Numbered from the stretch's first letter, positions 12,347 through 24,741 are shown. The stretch is DNA of 64,000 nt from Brachybacterium squillarum M-6-3 (GCF_000225825.1 NZ_AGBX01000007.1:558001-622000); one strand, 5' to 3'. Numbers and translations are program-made. Notes: a model not told the origin generated them from the sequence alone.

Positions 12347-13254
12347 GGCTGCGCCGGGTCCTCCTCGGACCCGCCCTGCTCGTCCTCGCCCTCACCCTGC
12401 GCGTCCTCGTTGCGCTGCTCGAGCTCGTCGTCCTTGGCTTCGTCCTCGCTGGGGCCCTGCGTGGTGGCCTCCTCGGTGGGGCCGTCGCCCTCGGGGTCCT
12501 CCTGGCGGGGGTCGCCCGGGTCCATCGGGTCGCCGTCGCCCTCGTCCTCGCCCTCCTCGCCGCGGGCGTCGGGGTCCTGCCCGGCCTCCTCGTCGGCCTC
12601 GCGGCGCTCCTGCTCGATGCGCTCGCCGTTCTCCTCGGTGGTCTCGGAGTCCTCGTTGCCGGAGCCCTCGCCGCCTCCGCCGCCGCCCCCGCCGGCGCAG
12701 ACGGCCATCAGCTCCTCGGCCTCGTAGAGCCGGTCGGCGCGCTCGGCCGGGTCCTCGATCTCGGCGGCCTGGCGCTCGATGGCGATCGCGAGGTTGTTGA
12801 TGATCTTGCACTGGGCGTGCAGGGGCTGGTTCAGGTCGCTGCCGTTCTGCCAGGCCTCCAGGGCCACGCGCAGCTCGGCCTCGGCGGCGGCGTTGTCCCC
12901 CAGCTGCAGCAGGTCGGTGCCCTCGGACAGGTGCGGCAGGTAGGGCTCGAACCAGTTGGCGGTCTGCACCGGGGCGAGGCGCTCGATGGCTGCCGGGTAG
13001 TCACCCTCGGCGTAGGCGCCCTGGTGCCAGGCTTGCGTGAGCGGCATCGAGACGAACTTCAGCGCCAGCAGGGCCAGCGCCAGGATCGGTAGGGCGAGGA
13101 TCGCGAAGACGATGCGGCGGGTGCGGCGCAGCCGTCGCACGTCCAGGCCGAAGTCGCCGGGCCGGCCGGAGGTGTCCTGCCGCAGGCTCTCCGGCCTGTC
13201 CTGATCCTGCGGCAGCTCCTGCTGCTGCCCGGCGGGGGCGGTGGGTGCGCTCAT
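12340..13254 (-). CDS. membrane-anchored TPR-like protein with long acidic tail (304 aa)
   Basis: This is the last member of the MoxR/VWA operon. After a basic N-terminal segment there is one transmembrane helix (about residues 48-68, IVFAILALPILALALLALKF). Next comes a helical region with TPR character (AYAEGDYPAAIERL, DNAAAEAELRVALEAWQ), then a poly-Gly run of eight and about 110 residues of almost uninterrupted D/E/G/Q low complexity. It corresponds in position to BatC/BatB-type TPR proteins of aerotolerance operons. It likely interacts with the VWA proteins at the membrane face. The tail is probably disordered. The ATG overlaps the VWA stop (ATGA) and its stop overlaps the iscS start. Confidence 0.8.
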   Translation of the reverse strand: MSAPTAPAGQQQELPQDQDRPESLRQDTSGRPGDFGLDVRRLRRTRRIVFAILALPILALALLALKFVSMPLTQAWHQGAYAEGDYPAAIERLAPVQTANWFEPYLPHLSEGTDLLQLGDNAAAEAELRVALEAWQNGSDLNQPLHAQCKIINNLAIAIERQAAEIEDPAERADRLYEAEELMAVCAGGGGGGGGEGSGNEDSETTEENGERIEQERREADEEAGQDPDARGEEGEDEGDGDPMDPGDPRQEDPEGDGPTEEATTQGPSEDEAKDDELEQRNEDAQGEGEDEQGGSEEDPAQPW

Positions 13255-14249
13255 CGCTGCGCTCCTCGGATGTCGTGGCGGTCCAGCCGCCGGGGCAGGC
13301 GGAAGGTGGTCGCGCCCAGCTCCCAGATCATCAGGCCCGCCAGGGGGATCGCGGCGATCCAGTACCAGTCGCGGAAGCTGTCGACCTCGCGGGCGCTCTC
13401 GATCGGCACCGGGGACAGGGTGATGCCCTCCATCGTGCCCTCGATCGGTTCCTCCGGGTCTGTGCGGTGCAGGTAGGGCAGCCCGAGCTGCTCGGCGATG
13501 GTCTCGAGCTGGGCCTGGTCGATGGTGGAGATGCCCTGGGAGCCGTCGGCGTCGGTGATGTACTCGCCGTCGTCCTCACCGCCCTGCACCTGCATGGGGC
13601 CGCCCTCGGCGGTGCCGTAGCCGAGCACCGCGCCGCCGTCGATCTGGGAGGCCAGCGGGGCGAAGGACCGGGACTCCTCCCCGTCGGTGTTCTCGCCGTC
13701 GGAGAGCACGTACACCAGGATCGACGAGTCGGGGTCCTCCTCGCGGGTCTCGGTGATCTCGGTGCCCAGCGTCTCGAGGGGACGGTCGACGTTGGAGCCC
13801 TTCGAGTAGGCGGTGGGCTCGGTCTCCAGGGTGTCGATCCAGGCCTCGGCGGCCCCGGCGTCGGTGGTCAGCGGCAGCTGCTGGGTGGCGGTGGAGTCGA
13901 AGGAGAGGATCGCGTAGCGGGAGCCCTCGGTCATCCCCATGATCCGGCGCATGTCGGCCTTCACGCCCTCCAGGCGCGGCTGGGAGCCGGCGTAGTCCTC
14001 GGCGTTCATGGAGCCGGTGCGGTCCACGACGAAGAAGACGTTGGCGTTCATCCGCTCGGTCGGCTCGTCGTCCAGCGGGGTGACCGGGCGCAGGGCCACC
14101 GCCAGCAGCAGCAGGACCATCAACCCGCGGCGCAGCCAGGCGGTGCGCTGCCGGGGGCGCCGCACCAGCAGCACCACGGCGAGCGCCAGCATCCCGGTGA
14201 ACAGCGGGATCAGGGCCCACAGCGGCAGCAGCGGCTCGAGGCGGATCAT
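13251..14249 (-). CDS. VWA-domain membrane protein, BatA/BatB type (332 aa)
   Basis: Two N-terminal membrane helices (LWALIPLFTGMLALAVVLLV and GLMVLLLLAVAL), a von Willebrand A domain, and a C-terminal helix (WYWIAAIPLAGLMIWEL) give the Bat topology. The MIDAS motif reads DRTGS, with T where DxSxS has the first S. YVLSDGEN carries the later MIDAS aspartate. Such proteins are probably chaperoned or activated by the MoxR ATPase of the same operon; the cellular role is unproven in actinobacteria. I chose ATG 14249, which has GGAGG upstream and a 4-nt overlap with the preceding gene; ATG 14261 is an alternative. Confidence 0.85.
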   Translation of the reverse strand: MIRLEPLLPLWALIPLFTGMLALAVVLLVRRPRQRTAWLRRGLMVLLLLAVALRPVTPLDDEPTERMNANVFFVVDRTGSMNAEDYAGSQPRLEGVKADMRRIMGMTEGSRYAILSFDSTATQQLPLTTDAGAAEAWIDTLETEPTAYSKGSNVDRPLETLGTEITETREEDPDSSILVYVLSDGENTDGEESRSFAPLASQIDGGAVLGYGTAEGGPMQVQGGEDDGEYITDADGSQGISTIDQAQLETIAEQLGLPYLHRTDPEEPIEGTMEGITLSPVPIESAREVDSFRDWYWIAAIPLAGLMIWELGATTFRLPRRLDRHDIRGAQR

Positions 14250-15268
14250 CGCGACCTCCATCCGACCACCAGGATCGCGACCAGGCTGACCAGGGTCAGC
14301 ACGAAGAACGCCCCGGGCAGGTCGGTGCGGACCACCGTGGGGGTGGCGCCCATCTCCTCGGCCTGGGTGCGCTGGATCTGGTCGAGGATCGTCGGGATCG
14401 CGTCCGGGTCGGAGCTCTCGAAGACGGTGCCGCCGTGCTCCTCGGTGGCGCTGCGCAGCTCCTCCAGGCAGCTCGAGGAGCACTCGTAGGAGCCGGGGTA
14501 GAAGGTGTACAGCGAGATGTCGCGGGCGGCGACGCCCTCGGCGGCCTCGTCGAGGGTGAAGATCGGCTCGCCGTTCACCTCGTTGTCGGTGGCCAGGATG
14601 ATCGAGCGGGAGCGGTCCTCCTCGGCCTGGTCGAAGAGCTGGCCGCAGGAGGCCAGGCCGTCGGGCACGATCGAGGCCTCGTCGTCGATGCCGCGGGTGC
14701 CGGCCACGAAGTCGTAGTAGGCAGCCCGCTTCTCATCGGAGTAGGACTGGGTGCCGGCGTAGGCCCCGGCCTCGTCGAAGTCGATGGCCTCGGAGGCCTC
14801 GCGCAGCTCGCGCTCGATGAGGTCGTAGTCGTTGGTCAGCGGGAACACGGTACGGCTGGTGGAGTTGAAGATCGACAGCGCCACCCGTTCGCCGTCGAAG
14901 TCCTGCACCATGTCGGCCATCGTGGTGAGGATCTCGGTGTCGTACTGGTACATGGAGCCCGAGACGTCCAGGCACAGCACGATGTCGCGGGAGTCGAAGG
15001 AGGGCGTCTCGATGCGCTCGTCGGCCACCCGTCCGGCGAGCATCGAGGCGGCGAGCACGCCGATCACGGCGAGCCCCACCTGTGCCACCCGCAGCACCCG
15101 CGCCCAGCGCTGGGCGCGCTGGAAGCTGGGGATGCGCTCGAGGAAGCGGGAGTTGGCGACCAGCACGGGCGCTGTCCGCATCGCGCGGCGGTTCCAGAAG
15201 GTGATCGCCCAGACGGCGAGCCCGGCGAGCAGCAGCAGGGCGGTCACCCACCACAGGATCATGACCAT
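14246..15268 (-). CDS. VWA-domain membrane protein, BatA type (340 aa)
   Basis: This is the second VWA protein of the operon. It has an N-terminal helix (WWVTALLLLAGLAVWAITFW), a second helix around residues 65-85 (VAQVGLAVIGVLAASMLAG), a VWA domain with a perfect MIDAS motif DVSGS in LCLDVSGSMYQY, and a C-terminal helix (FFVLTLVSLVAILVVGW). Three cysteines (SCGQLF, YECSSSC) in the VWA domain could form disulfides if this face is extracytoplasmic. The start ATG 15268 lies 10 nt from GGGAGG; ATG 15262 gives the 4-nt overlap. It probably forms a heteromeric complex with the neighbouring VWA and TPR proteins. Confidence 0.85.
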   Translation of the reverse strand: MVMILWWVTALLLLAGLAVWAITFWNRRAMRTAPVLVANSRFLERIPSFQRAQRWARVLRVAQVGLAVIGVLAASMLAGRVADERIETPSFDSRDIVLCLDVSGSMYQYDTEILTTMADMVQDFDGERVALSIFNSTSRTVFPLTNDYDLIERELREASEAIDFDEAGAYAGTQSYSDEKRAAYYDFVAGTRGIDDEASIVPDGLASCGQLFDQAEEDRSRSIILATDNEVNGEPIFTLDEAAEGVAARDISLYTFYPGSYECSSSCLEELRSATEEHGGTVFESSDPDAIPTILDQIQRTQAEEMGATPTVVRTDLPGAFFVLTLVSLVAILVVGWRSR

Positions 15269-15750
15269 GCGCGGATCACCTCCCGGGCGCGGCGCACCGA
15301 GTCGTCCAGCTCGGCCTCGGGGTCCTGGGCGAAGTCGGGTTCGTAGAGGTCCCCGATCAGTTCGCCGACGGCGCGGGTGCGCGGGTCGGCGCGCAGGGTG
15401 GGCACGTCCTGGCTGGTGACGTCGTGCCCGGTGGTGCGGCGCACGAAGCGGCGCATCACCCCGGTCAGCTCGTGGTGGCCGGCGCGGGCGTCGACCTCGC
15501 CGGCCCCGTGGCGGGCGGCGACGTCGTTGACGGCGCGCAGGAACTCGGCCTTCAGGCCCTCCACCTCGGTGGGCCGGCGGCGGTAGGCGGCGCGCTTCTC
15601 GATCGAACGGGTGATGCGCAGGGTCCCCACGATCAGCGCGACGATCACCAGCACGCACAGGGCGGCCAGGATCAGCCACGCCACCGAGTACTGGGGCGGG
15701 TCGATGATCTCGGCCTCCGGGGCGGCCAGCAGCAGCTCAGGCGCGCGCAT
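15259..15750 (-). CDS. single-pass membrane protein of the MoxR/VWA operon (163 aa)
   Basis: I recognise this only by context. It has one strong transmembrane helix (about residues 24-44, AWLILAALCVLVIVALIVG) followed by a cytoplasmic helical domain (VEGLKAEFLRAVNDVAAR, GVMRRFVRRTTGHDV). Position between the DUF58 and VWA genes matches the DUF4381-like membrane proteins found in many MoxR operons. The start ATG 15750 lies 14 nt inside the end of the DUF58 gene, and its stop overlaps the next gene. It is probably an accessory subunit of the VWA complex; no catalytic motif is visible. Confidence 0.75.
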   Translation of the reverse strand: MRAPELLLAAPEAEIIDPPQYSVAWLILAALCVLVIVALIVGTLRITRSIEKRAAYRRRPTEVEGLKAEFLRAVNDVAARHGAGEVDARAGHHELTGVMRRFVRRTTGHDVTSQDVPTLRADPRTRAVGELIGDLYEPDFAQDPEAELDDSVRRAREVIRAWS

Positions 15751-16633
15751 GGCGGTACTCCCTCGCCCTCAGCATCGCGATCATGTCCTCGACGACGGTG
15801 GTCTCCCCCTGGGTGAGCACGTGGCTGACGTGCAGCCGGTCCAGCATCTCGGTGATCCCTTCGCGGCGGGCCCGCCGGTAGGCCTCGACGTCCCGGGCGA
15901 CCTTCGCGGAGCCGCGGGCCAGGGCCGTCACCTCGCGGGGCTGCTCGACGTCGACGACCTCGTGGTCGAGGTCCTCGCCCAGCAGCGGGTCGGCGTCGGC
16001 GATGCGCACCACCATCACGTCGTGGCGGGTGGTCAGGCGGCGCAGCGCGGCGAAGTCCTCGACGGCGGGGTGGGCCTCGTCGGTGATGATCGTCATCAGG
16101 GTGGAGCGGGAGGTGACCCGGAAGGCGCGCTCGAGCAGCCAGGCGCTGTCGGGGCCGGGGGCGCCCGCGGTGGTGCCCTGCTGGATGGTGCGCAGCAGCA
16201 GCTCCAGGTGGCCGTCGCTGGAGCGGGCCGGGAGCTGCAGGGGCCGCCCCTCGCTGCCGCCCACCAGGCCGATCAGGTCGCCGTTCTGCTGGGCCAGGAA
16301 GCAGATCAGCCCGGCGGCCATCACGGCGGCGTCGCGCTTGGAGGTGCCGTCGGCCGCGGTCGCGGCCATGCCCGCGGAGGTGTCGGCGACGATCGAGAGG
16401 TGCCGCACCCGCTCCTCGTTGAACTGCCGGATCAGCGGCTCCCCGGAGCGGGCGGTGGCCTTCCAGTCGATGTCGGAGATCTTGTCCCCGGGCTGGTAGT
16501 ACTTCAGGTCGTCGAAGTCCTCGCCGCTGCCCTTGAACATGGAGCGGCCGCGGCCCTGGATCAGGCCGCGCGCCCGGTTCGAGGTGTGCAGGTCCACCCG
16601 GGCCTTGACCCGGGTGATCAGCGAGGTGGCCAT
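15737..16633 (-). CDS. DUF58 domain-containing protein (298 aa)
   Basis: The DUF58 signature is clear (YYQPGDKISDIDWKATAR), followed by a degenerate VWA-like fold (HLSIVADTSAGM). The protein is soluble, with no membrane helix or signal. DUF58 proteins almost always sit next to moxR and VWA genes and are thought to act in MoxR-dependent maturation or stress functions; no enzymatic activity is established. It starts at ATG 16633, 20 nt after the moxR stop, and ends inside the next gene. Confidence 0.9.
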   Translation of the reverse strand: MATSLITRVKARVDLHTSNRARGLIQGRGRSMFKGSGEDFDDLKYYQPGDKISDIDWKATARSGEPLIRQFNEERVRHLSIVADTSAGMAATAADGTSKRDAAVMAAGLICFLAQQNGDLIGLVGGSEGRPLQLPARSSDGHLELLLRTIQQGTTAGAPGPDSAWLLERAFRVTSRSTLMTIITDEAHPAVEDFAALRRLTTRHDVMVVRIADADPLLGEDLDHEVVDVEQPREVTALARGSAKVARDVEAYRRARREGITEMLDRLHVSHVLTQGETTVVEDMIAMLRAREYRHARA

Positions 16634-16653
16634 CGGCGCCGTCCCGTCCGCGC

Positions 16654-17838
16654 TCAGGGCATCGGCACGGCGTGGAACACCGCGTCGATGATCTGCTCGG
16701 AGGTGATGCCGCTGGCCTGCGCGTCGAAGGTGAGCACCAGGCGGTGCCGCAGCACGGCGTAGCGCATGGCCCGCACGTCGTCGGGGGTGACGTAGTCGCG
16801 GCCCTGCAGCAGCGCATTGGCCTGGCCCACCCGCATCAGGGCGAGGGAACCGCGGGGGCTGGCACCCACCCGCACCGACTGGGTGAGGTTGGGGACCGGC
16901 CGGGGGCCGGAGCCGCGGGTGGTGAAGACCAGGTCGATGATGTAGCGCTTCACGGCGGGGTCGACGTAGACCTCGTCGACCTTCTCCTGCAGGAAGCGGA
17001 TGTCGTCGAGGGAGACGGTGCGCGGGGCCACCCGGGGCCCGGTGAGGCTGCCCGCGGTGGAGCGGTCCAGGATCTCGTGCTCCTCGCCGGGGCGCGGGTA
17101 GGTGAGCACCTCCTTCATCAGGAAGCGGTCCATCTGCGCCTCGGGGAGGACGTAGGTGCCCTCCTCCTCGATGGGGTTCTGGGTGGCCAGCACCATGAAG
17201 GGCTCGGGCAGCCTGTGCACCTCGCCGCCGATGGAGGTCTGGCGCTCCTGCATCGCCTCGAGCATCGCCGACTGGGTCTTGGCGCTGGAGCGGTTGATCT
17301 CGTCCAGCAGCACCACGTTGGCGTGCACGGGGCCGAGCTGGGTGGTGAAGGTGCCCGAGCCGTAGTTGAAGATCTGGGTGCCGATGATGTCGTTGGGCAT
17401 CAGGTCCGGCGTGCACTGGATGCGGGCGAAGGAGCCGGTGATCGCGGAGGCCAGCGCCGAGGCGGCGGTGGTCTTGGCCAGGCCCGGCACGGACTCCAGC
17501 AGCACGTGGCCGCCCGCGGCGAGCGCCGCGAGCAGGGTCTGGCGCAGGTTCTCCTGGCCGACCACGCGGGACTGGAACACCCCGGTGATGGCGCCGACGA
17601 GGTCGGTGGCCCGCTCCATGTCCGCCGGGGAGATGGCCCGGCTGGAGGGCGTGAAGGTGGCCCGCCCGGCCTGGCCGGCCTGGCCGGAGGGCGCGCGCTG
17701 CCCCGCGGGACCGCCCTGCGGAGCGGGGGCGGGCGAGGGCGCGGGACCCGAGGGCTGTCCCTGCGGAGGGAATCCCTGCTGCGGGCCGGCACCGTCCTGC
17801 GGCGGGGCGCCGTACTGCGGGCTGGAAGGCTGGGTCAT
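16654..17838 (-). CDS. MoxR-family AAA+ ATPase (394 aa)
   Basis: This is the first gene of the MoxR/VWA operon. Walker A is VPGLAKTT, Walker B LLDEINRS, sensor 1 ATQNPIEEEGTY, and the lid domain carries the ASPRGSLALMR sensor-2 element; all are typical of the MRP/MoxR branch. The N-terminal about 75 residues are a P/G/Q-rich low-complexity extension (PPQDGAGPQQGFPPQG) not present in most MoxR proteins. It likely acts as a chaperone-like ATPase on the VWA and DUF58 partners downstream. ATG 17838 has GGGGGAG 9 nt upstream. It is divergent from glgX. Confidence 0.93.
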   Translation of the reverse strand: MTQPSSPQYGAPPQDGAGPQQGFPPQGQPSGPAPSPAPAPQGGPAGQRAPSGQAGQAGRATFTPSSRAISPADMERATDLVGAITGVFQSRVVGQENLRQTLLAALAAGGHVLLESVPGLAKTTAASALASAITGSFARIQCTPDLMPNDIIGTQIFNYGSGTFTTQLGPVHANVVLLDEINRSSAKTQSAMLEAMQERQTSIGGEVHRLPEPFMVLATQNPIEEEGTYVLPEAQMDRFLMKEVLTYPRPGEEHEILDRSTAGSLTGPRVAPRTVSLDDIRFLQEKVDEVYVDPAVKRYIIDLVFTTRGSGPRPVPNLTQSVRVGASPRGSLALMRVGQANALLQGRDYVTPDDVRAMRYAVLRHRLVLTFDAQASGITSEQIIDAVFHAVPMP

Positions 17839-18003
17839 CGGTGGCTGCTCCCCCGTGTCGCGGACTGATCCCGTGTGGCGGTCGACGGCGGCGCCCCGGT
17901 GCCGGTGGTGACCGGTGCGAGGGCCCGGGGGCCTCGCGGTCACCATGGTGCCGCCTGCGGTCCCGGTCCGTCCCCCCGGCACGGTGCGCGGGCCGCCACG
18001 GCG

Positions 18004-18009
18004 ATCCTA
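18004..18009 (-). promoter_or_regulatory. possible -10 element of the moxR operon promoter
   Basis: TAGGAT on the minus strand, preceded 17 nt upstream by GACCGC, lies in the 226-nt moxR-glgX divergent region. The implied 5' UTR is about 160 nt, and the -35 is poor. Confidence 0.3.
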
Positions 18010-18052
18010 ACCGCTGTCGCGGTCCGGCGGTCGGAGCCTCCGCCGCAGGTGG

Positions 18053-18058
18053 GAGAAT
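18053..18058 (+). promoter_or_regulatory. -10-like element for glgX, leaderless arrangement
   Basis: GAGAAT keeps the conserved A and T of the -10 hexamer and is separated from ATG 18065 by 6 nt. No Shine-Dalgarno precedes the ATG. Confidence 0.3.
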
Positions 18059-18064
18059 GCCCGG

Positions 18065-20326
<2,262 letters not shown>

Positions 20327-20377
20327 TCACCGTCACCGTGCCCGATATCGGGCATCGACCCCGACCCAGGAGAGGCC

Positions 20378-22462
20378 GTGCCGACCCCAGCTGAGCCCAC
20401 CCCCACAGACGTCGACACCACGCGCCCCGGCCGGAGGCCCACCCCCCGTGGCCTCGAGGCCGGCCTCGGCCGGATCCCGATCATGCAGGTCAGCCCCGTC
20501 GTCGACGGCGGCCGCTTCCCCGCCTCCTGCGCCGAGGGCGAGACCGTGCCCGTGGTGGTCAACGCCTTCCGCGAGGGCCACGACGAGATGGGCGTGCAGG
20601 TGGTGCTCCTCGACCCCGACGGAGGCGAGAGCATCCACCGCGCCCGCTCCACCAACCCCGGGCTCGACCTCTGGCAGGCCGAGGTGCGCCCCACCTCGCC
20701 GGGCCACTGGTCCTTCCGGGTGGAGGCCTTCTCCGCGCCCTACGACACCTGGGCCCACGTCGCCGAGGTGAAGCTCGCCGCCGGCATCGACGAGGAGCTG
20801 GTCTGCGCGGAGGGCGCCCAGGTGCTCGGCCGCGCCCTGGCCGAGATCGAGGAGGGCACCCGCCCCGCTGCCGAGGCCTCCCTGCTGCGCGCCGCCATCG
20901 AGTCCCTCGGCCAGACCGGTCTCTCCCCCGCCGCCCGGGTCGCCCCGGCGCTCGCCGCCGACCTGCGCGGGGTGATGGCCGAGCGGCCCCTGCGCGAGGG
21001 CGTCACCGTCTCCGGGCCGCACCCGCTGATCGTGCACCGGAAGCGCGCCCTGTACGGCTCCTGGTACGAGATCTTCCCCCGCTCCGAGGGTGCGCGTTTC
21101 GACCCCGAGCGGGGCTGGGTGCCCGGCACCCTGCGCACCGCCGCGGACTCCCTGGACCGCATCGCCGACATGGGCTTCGACGTCGCCTACCTGACGCCGA
21201 TCCACCCCATCGGCACCACTTTCCGCAAGGGCCGCAACAACACCCTGGACCCGCGGCCCGGCGACCCCGGCTCGCCCTACGCGATCGGCTCCCCCGACGG
21301 CGGGCACGACGCGATCCACCCCGAGCTGGGCACCATGGAGGACTTCGACGCCTTCGTGGCCCGCGCGAAGGAGCTGGACCTCGAGGTCGCGATGGACATC
21401 GCGCTGCAGTGCTCCCCGGACCACCCCTGGGTCACCGAGCACCCCGAGTGGTTCCAGGTGCGGCCCGACGGCACCATCGCCTACGCCGAGAACCCGCCCA
21501 AGAAGTACCAGGACATCTACCCGCTGAGCTTCGACACCGACTACGAGGGGCTCTACGCGGCGATCCGCGACATGCTGGAGCTGTGGGTCGAGCACGGGGT
21601 GACCCTGTTCCGGGTCGACAACCCCCACACCAAGCCGGTGCGCTTCTGGGAGGAGCTGCTGGCCGAGTTCGACGAGAAGCACCCCGAGGTGATCTTCCTG
21701 GCGGAGGCGTTCACCCGGCCCACCATGATGCACACCCTCGGCAAGGCCGGCTTCCACCAGAGCTACACCTACTACACCTGGCGCCACGGCGCCGAGGAGC
21801 TGCAGGAGTACCTGGAGGAGCTGGTCGAGGCCGCCCCCTACATGCGGCCCAGCTTCTGGCCCACCACGCACGACATCCTCACCCCCTTCATGAGCTCCGG
21901 GGGGCGCCGCGCCTTCGCGCTGCGGGCGATCCTCGCCGCCACCCTGGTGCCCACCTGGGGCATCTACGCCGGCTACGAGCTGGTGGAGGACGTGCCCCGG
22001 CCGGGTGCGCAGGAGCAGATCGACAACGAGAAGTACGAGTACAAGGCCCGTGACTTCGCGGCCGCCGAGGCGGAGGGCCGCAGCCTGGCCCCGCTGCTGC
22101 GCAGCCTGAACCGGGCCCGCGCCGAGCACCCGGCCCTGCAGTCGCTGCGGGCGATCCGCTTCCACACCGCCGACGACCCGCAGGTGCTGGTGTTCTCCAA
22201 GCACCTGGAGGCCCACGAGACCGGCACCGGCACCCCGGACACCGTGATCGTGGCCTCGCTGACCGAGCACGACCGCGGCGCCTGGACCACCCTGCACATC
22301 GACCTGGAGGCGCTCGGTCTCCCCCCGGTGGTCGAGGTCGAGGACCTCCTCACCGGCGAACGCTTCACCTGGGGCAGCGACCCCTTCGTGATCCTCGACC
22401 CCGAGGCTCGCCCCGCGCACGTGCTGCGCATCATCCACCCCGAGGAGGACCATCATGGCTGA
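20378..22462 (+). CDS. glgE: alpha-1,4-glucan:maltose-1-phosphate maltosyltransferase GlgE (694 aa)
   Basis: It extends alpha-1,4-glucans with maltosyl units from maltose-1-phosphate (GH13_3). The nucleophile is D414 in FRVDNPHTK and the acid/base is E443 in FLAEAFTRP; their spacing of 29 residues equals that of Streptomyces GlgE (D394/E423). The N-terminal beta-domain and the insertion with [10 protein letters not shown] and the K-x-R-N-N-T loop ([19 protein letters not shown]) are also diagnostic. The start GTG 20378 has AGGAGAGG just upstream. It overlaps glgB by 8 nt. The usual partners for maltose-1-phosphate synthesis (TreS, Pep2/Mak) are not in this window. Confidence 0.95.
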   Translation: MPTPAEPTPTDVDTTRPGRRPTPRGLEAGLGRIPIMQVSPVVDGGRFPASCAEGETVPVVVNAFREGHDEMGVQVVLLDPDGGESIHRARSTNPGLDLWQAEVRPTSPGHWSFRVEAFSAPYDTWAHVAEVKLAAGIDEELVCAEGAQVLGRALAEIEEGTRPAAEASLLRAAIESLGQTGLSPAARVAPALAADLRGVMAERPLREGVTVSGPHPLIVHRKRALYGSWYEIFPRSEGARFDPERGWVPGTLRTAADSLDRIADMGFDVAYLTPIHPIGTTFRKGRNNTLDPRPGDPGSPYAIGSPDGGHDAIHPELGTMEDFDAFVARAKELDLEVAMDIALQCSPDHPWVTEHPEWFQVRPDGTIAYAENPPKKYQDIYPLSFDTDYEGLYAAIRDMLELWVEHGVTLFRVDNPHTKPVRFWEELLAEFDEKHPEVIFLAEAFTRPTMMHTLGKAGFHQSYTYYTWRHGAEELQEYLEELVEAAPYMRPSFWPTTHDILTPFMSSGGRRAFALRAILAATLVPTWGIYAGYELVEDVPRPGAQEQIDNEKYEYKARDFAAAEAEGRSLAPLLRSLNRARAEHPALQSLRAIRFHTADDPQVLVFSKHLEAHETGTGTPDTVIVASLTEHDRGAWTTLHIDLEALGLPPVVEVEDLLTGERFTWGSDPFVILDPEARPAHVLRIIHPEEDHHG

Positions 22463-24668
22463 GACGCCCGAGACCACCCCCGCGGCGGGCCCCGCCGTGC
22501 TGCCCCTGGGCGAGCACGAACTGGGCGCCACCGCGACCGGCAGCTACCACGACCCGCACTCGGTGCTGGGCGCCCAGGAGTACGAGGGCGCCACCACCGT
22601 GCGCACCCTCAAGCCCTTCGCCGAGGCCGTCGAGGTGCTGCTCGAGGACGGCACCGCGGTGCCCATGACCCACGAGTACGACGGCATCTGGGTGGCGGCG
22701 CTCGAGGGCGCCGTGCCCGCGCGCTACACGCTGCGGGTCACCTGGAGCGGCGGCGGCGAGCCGGTCGAGGTGGAGGAGCCCTACCGCTTCCTGCCCACCG
22801 TCGGCGAGCTGGACCTGCACCTGGTCCGCGAGGGCCGCCACGAGGAGCTGTGGAAGACCCTCGGCGCCCACCCCACCACCGTCGACGGCGTGGAAGGCAC
22901 CTCCTTCACCGTGTGGGCCCCCAACGCCCGCGCCGTCCAGGTGATCGGTGACTTCAACGGCTGGGACGGCCGCTCCAGCGCCCTCCGCTCCCTGGGCTCC
23001 TCCGGCGTCTGGGAGATCTTCGAGCCGGGCGTCGGCGTCGGCTCCACCTACAAGTTCCGCATCCTGGGGGCCGACGGCACCTGGCGGGACAAGGCCGACC
23101 CGATGGCCCGCGCCGCCGAGGTGCCGCCCGCGACCGGCTCCATCGTCACCGCCTCGGACTACGAGTGGGGCGACGACGCCTGGCTGGCCGAGCGCGCCCA
23201 GGCCGACGCCCTGGCCTCCCGGATGTCGATCTACGAGGTGCACCTGCCCTCCTGGCGCCAGGGCCTGGGCTACCGGGAGCTCGCGGACGAGCTGGTCGAG
23301 TACGTCACCGAGATGGGCTTCACCCACGTGGAGTTCATGCCGCTCGCGGAGCACCCTTTCGGCGGCTCCTGGGGCTACCAGGTGACCGGCTACTACGCCC
23401 CCACCTCGCGTCTGGGCAGCCCCGACGAACTGCGCCACCTCATCGACACCCTCCACCAGGCCGGCATCGGCGTGATCATGGACTGGGTGCCCGCCCACTT
23501 CCCCAAGGACGAGTTCGCCCTCGCCCGCTTCGACGGCACCCCGCTGTACGAGCACGCGGACCCGCGCCGCGGCGAGCACCCCGACTGGGGCACCTACGTC
23601 TTCGACGTCGGCCGCAACGAGGTGCGCAACTTCCTGGTCGCCAACGCCTGCTACTGGCTGGAGGAGTTCCACGTCGACGGCCTGCGCGTGGACGCGGTCG
23701 CCTCGATGCTCTACCTGGATTACTCCCGCGAGGACGGCCAGTGGGTGCCCAACCAGTACGGCGGCCGCGAGGACCTGGACACCATCGCCTTCCTGCAGGA
23801 GGCCAACGCCACCGCCTACAAGCGCGCCCCGGGCATCGTGATGATCGCGGAGGAGTCCACCTCCTTCCCCGGCGTCACCCGTCCCACCGACGCCGGCGGC
23901 CTGGGCTTCGGCTTCAAGTGGAACATGGGCTGGATGCACGACTCGCTGGTCTACCTGGGCGAGGACCCCATCCATCGCCAGTACCACCACGGGGAGCTGA
24001 CCTTCTCGATGGTGTACCAGTACTCGGAGAACTTCGTGCTGCCGATCAGCCACGACGAGGTCGTGCACGGCAAGGGCTCGCTGCTGCGCAAGGCTCCCGG
24101 GGACGACTGGCAGCAGGCCGCCTCGGTGCGCGCCTACCTGGCCTTCCAGTGGACCCACCCGGGCAAGCAGCTGCTGTTCATGGGCTCCGAGTTCGCCCAG
24201 GGCACTGAGTGGTCCGAGCAGTCCGGCCTGCCGTGGTGGCTGCTGGAGTACCCCCTGCACCGCGGCGTCCAGCAGTTCGTGAAGGACCTCAACGCCCTGC
24301 AGCGGGACTTCCCGGCCCTGCACGAGCGGGACCAGGACCCGGGCGGCTTCGAGTGGCTGATCGGCGACGACGCCGGCCACAACGTGATCGCCTTCGTGCG
24401 GCGCGACCAGGCCGGGGACCCGGTCGTGGTGGTGCTGAACTTCTCGCCGGAGCCGTGGGTGGACTACCGGGTGCCGCTGCCCGAGGGCGGCACCTGGATC
24501 GAGAGCCTGAACTCCGACGCCACCGTCTACGGCGGCAGCGGGGTCGGCAACCTGGGCAAGGTCGATGCGGAGTCGCTGCCGCAGCACGGGCGGGACCACT
24601 CGGTGCGCCTGGCGGTGCCGCCGCTGGGCGCCGTGGTGCTCACCCCGGAGCGCCTGCAGCAGGGCTGA
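22455..24668 (+). CDS. glgB: 1,4-alpha-glucan branching enzyme GlgB (737 aa)
   Basis: It introduces alpha-1,6 branches by intramolecular transfer (GH13_9). The protein has an N1 domain, a CBM48 ([19 protein letters not shown]), and the catalytic barrel with nucleophile D413 ([19 protein letters not shown]) and acid/base E466 ([14 protein letters not shown]), spaced 53 as in E. coli D405/E458. [11 protein letters not shown] carries the third carboxylate. The full-length N1 domain matches the long (group 1) GlgB type. ATG 22455 overlaps the glgE stop (ATGGCTGA), indicating coupled synthesis. The transcript ends at the hairpin 24684-24725. Confidence 0.96.
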   Translation: MAETPETTPAAGPAVLPLGEHELGATATGSYHDPHSVLGAQEYEGATTVRTLKPFAEAVEVLLEDGTAVPMTHEYDGIWVAALEGAVPARYTLRVTWSGGGEPVEVEEPYRFLPTVGELDLHLVREGRHEELWKTLGAHPTTVDGVEGTSFTVWAPNARAVQVIGDFNGWDGRSSALRSLGSSGVWEIFEPGVGVGSTYKFRILGADGTWRDKADPMARAAEVPPATGSIVTASDYEWGDDAWLAERAQADALASRMSIYEVHLPSWRQGLGYRELADELVEYVTEMGFTHVEFMPLAEHPFGGSWGYQVTGYYAPTSRLGSPDELRHLIDTLHQAGIGVIMDWVPAHFPKDEFALARFDGTPLYEHADPRRGEHPDWGTYVFDVGRNEVRNFLVANACYWLEEFHVDGLRVDAVASMLYLDYSREDGQWVPNQYGGREDLDTIAFLQEANATAYKRAPGIVMIAEESTSFPGVTRPTDAGGLGFGFKWNMGWMHDSLVYLGEDPIHRQYHHGELTFSMVYQYSENFVLPISHDEVVHGKGSLLRKAPGDDWQQAASVRAYLAFQWTHPGKQLLFMGSEFAQGTEWSEQSGLPWWLLEYPLHRGVQQFVKDLNALQRDFPALHERDQDPGGFEWLIGDDAGHNVIAFVRRDQAGDPVVVVLNFSPEPWVDYRVPLPEGGTWIESLNSDATVYGGSGVGNLGKVDAESLPQHGRDHSVRLAVPPLGAVVLTPERLQQG

Positions 24669-24683
24669 GCCCCCTCCTCACGT

Positions 24684-24725
24684 CGACGGCCCGGTCGCGC
24701 CCCTCTCGGGGTGACCGGGCCGTCG
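24684..24725. terminator. bidirectional intrinsic-type terminator between glgB and the thioredoxin-like gene
   Basis: A perfect 13-bp inverted repeat, CGACGGCCCGGTC and GACCGGGCCGTCG, encloses a 16-nt loop. It lies between the convergent stops of glgB (24668) and the TPR protein (24742). There is no U-tract, which is normal for high-GC actinobacterial hairpin terminators. It can serve both directions. Confidence 0.8.
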
Positions 24726-24741
24726 TCCTGCGCGCGCAGGC

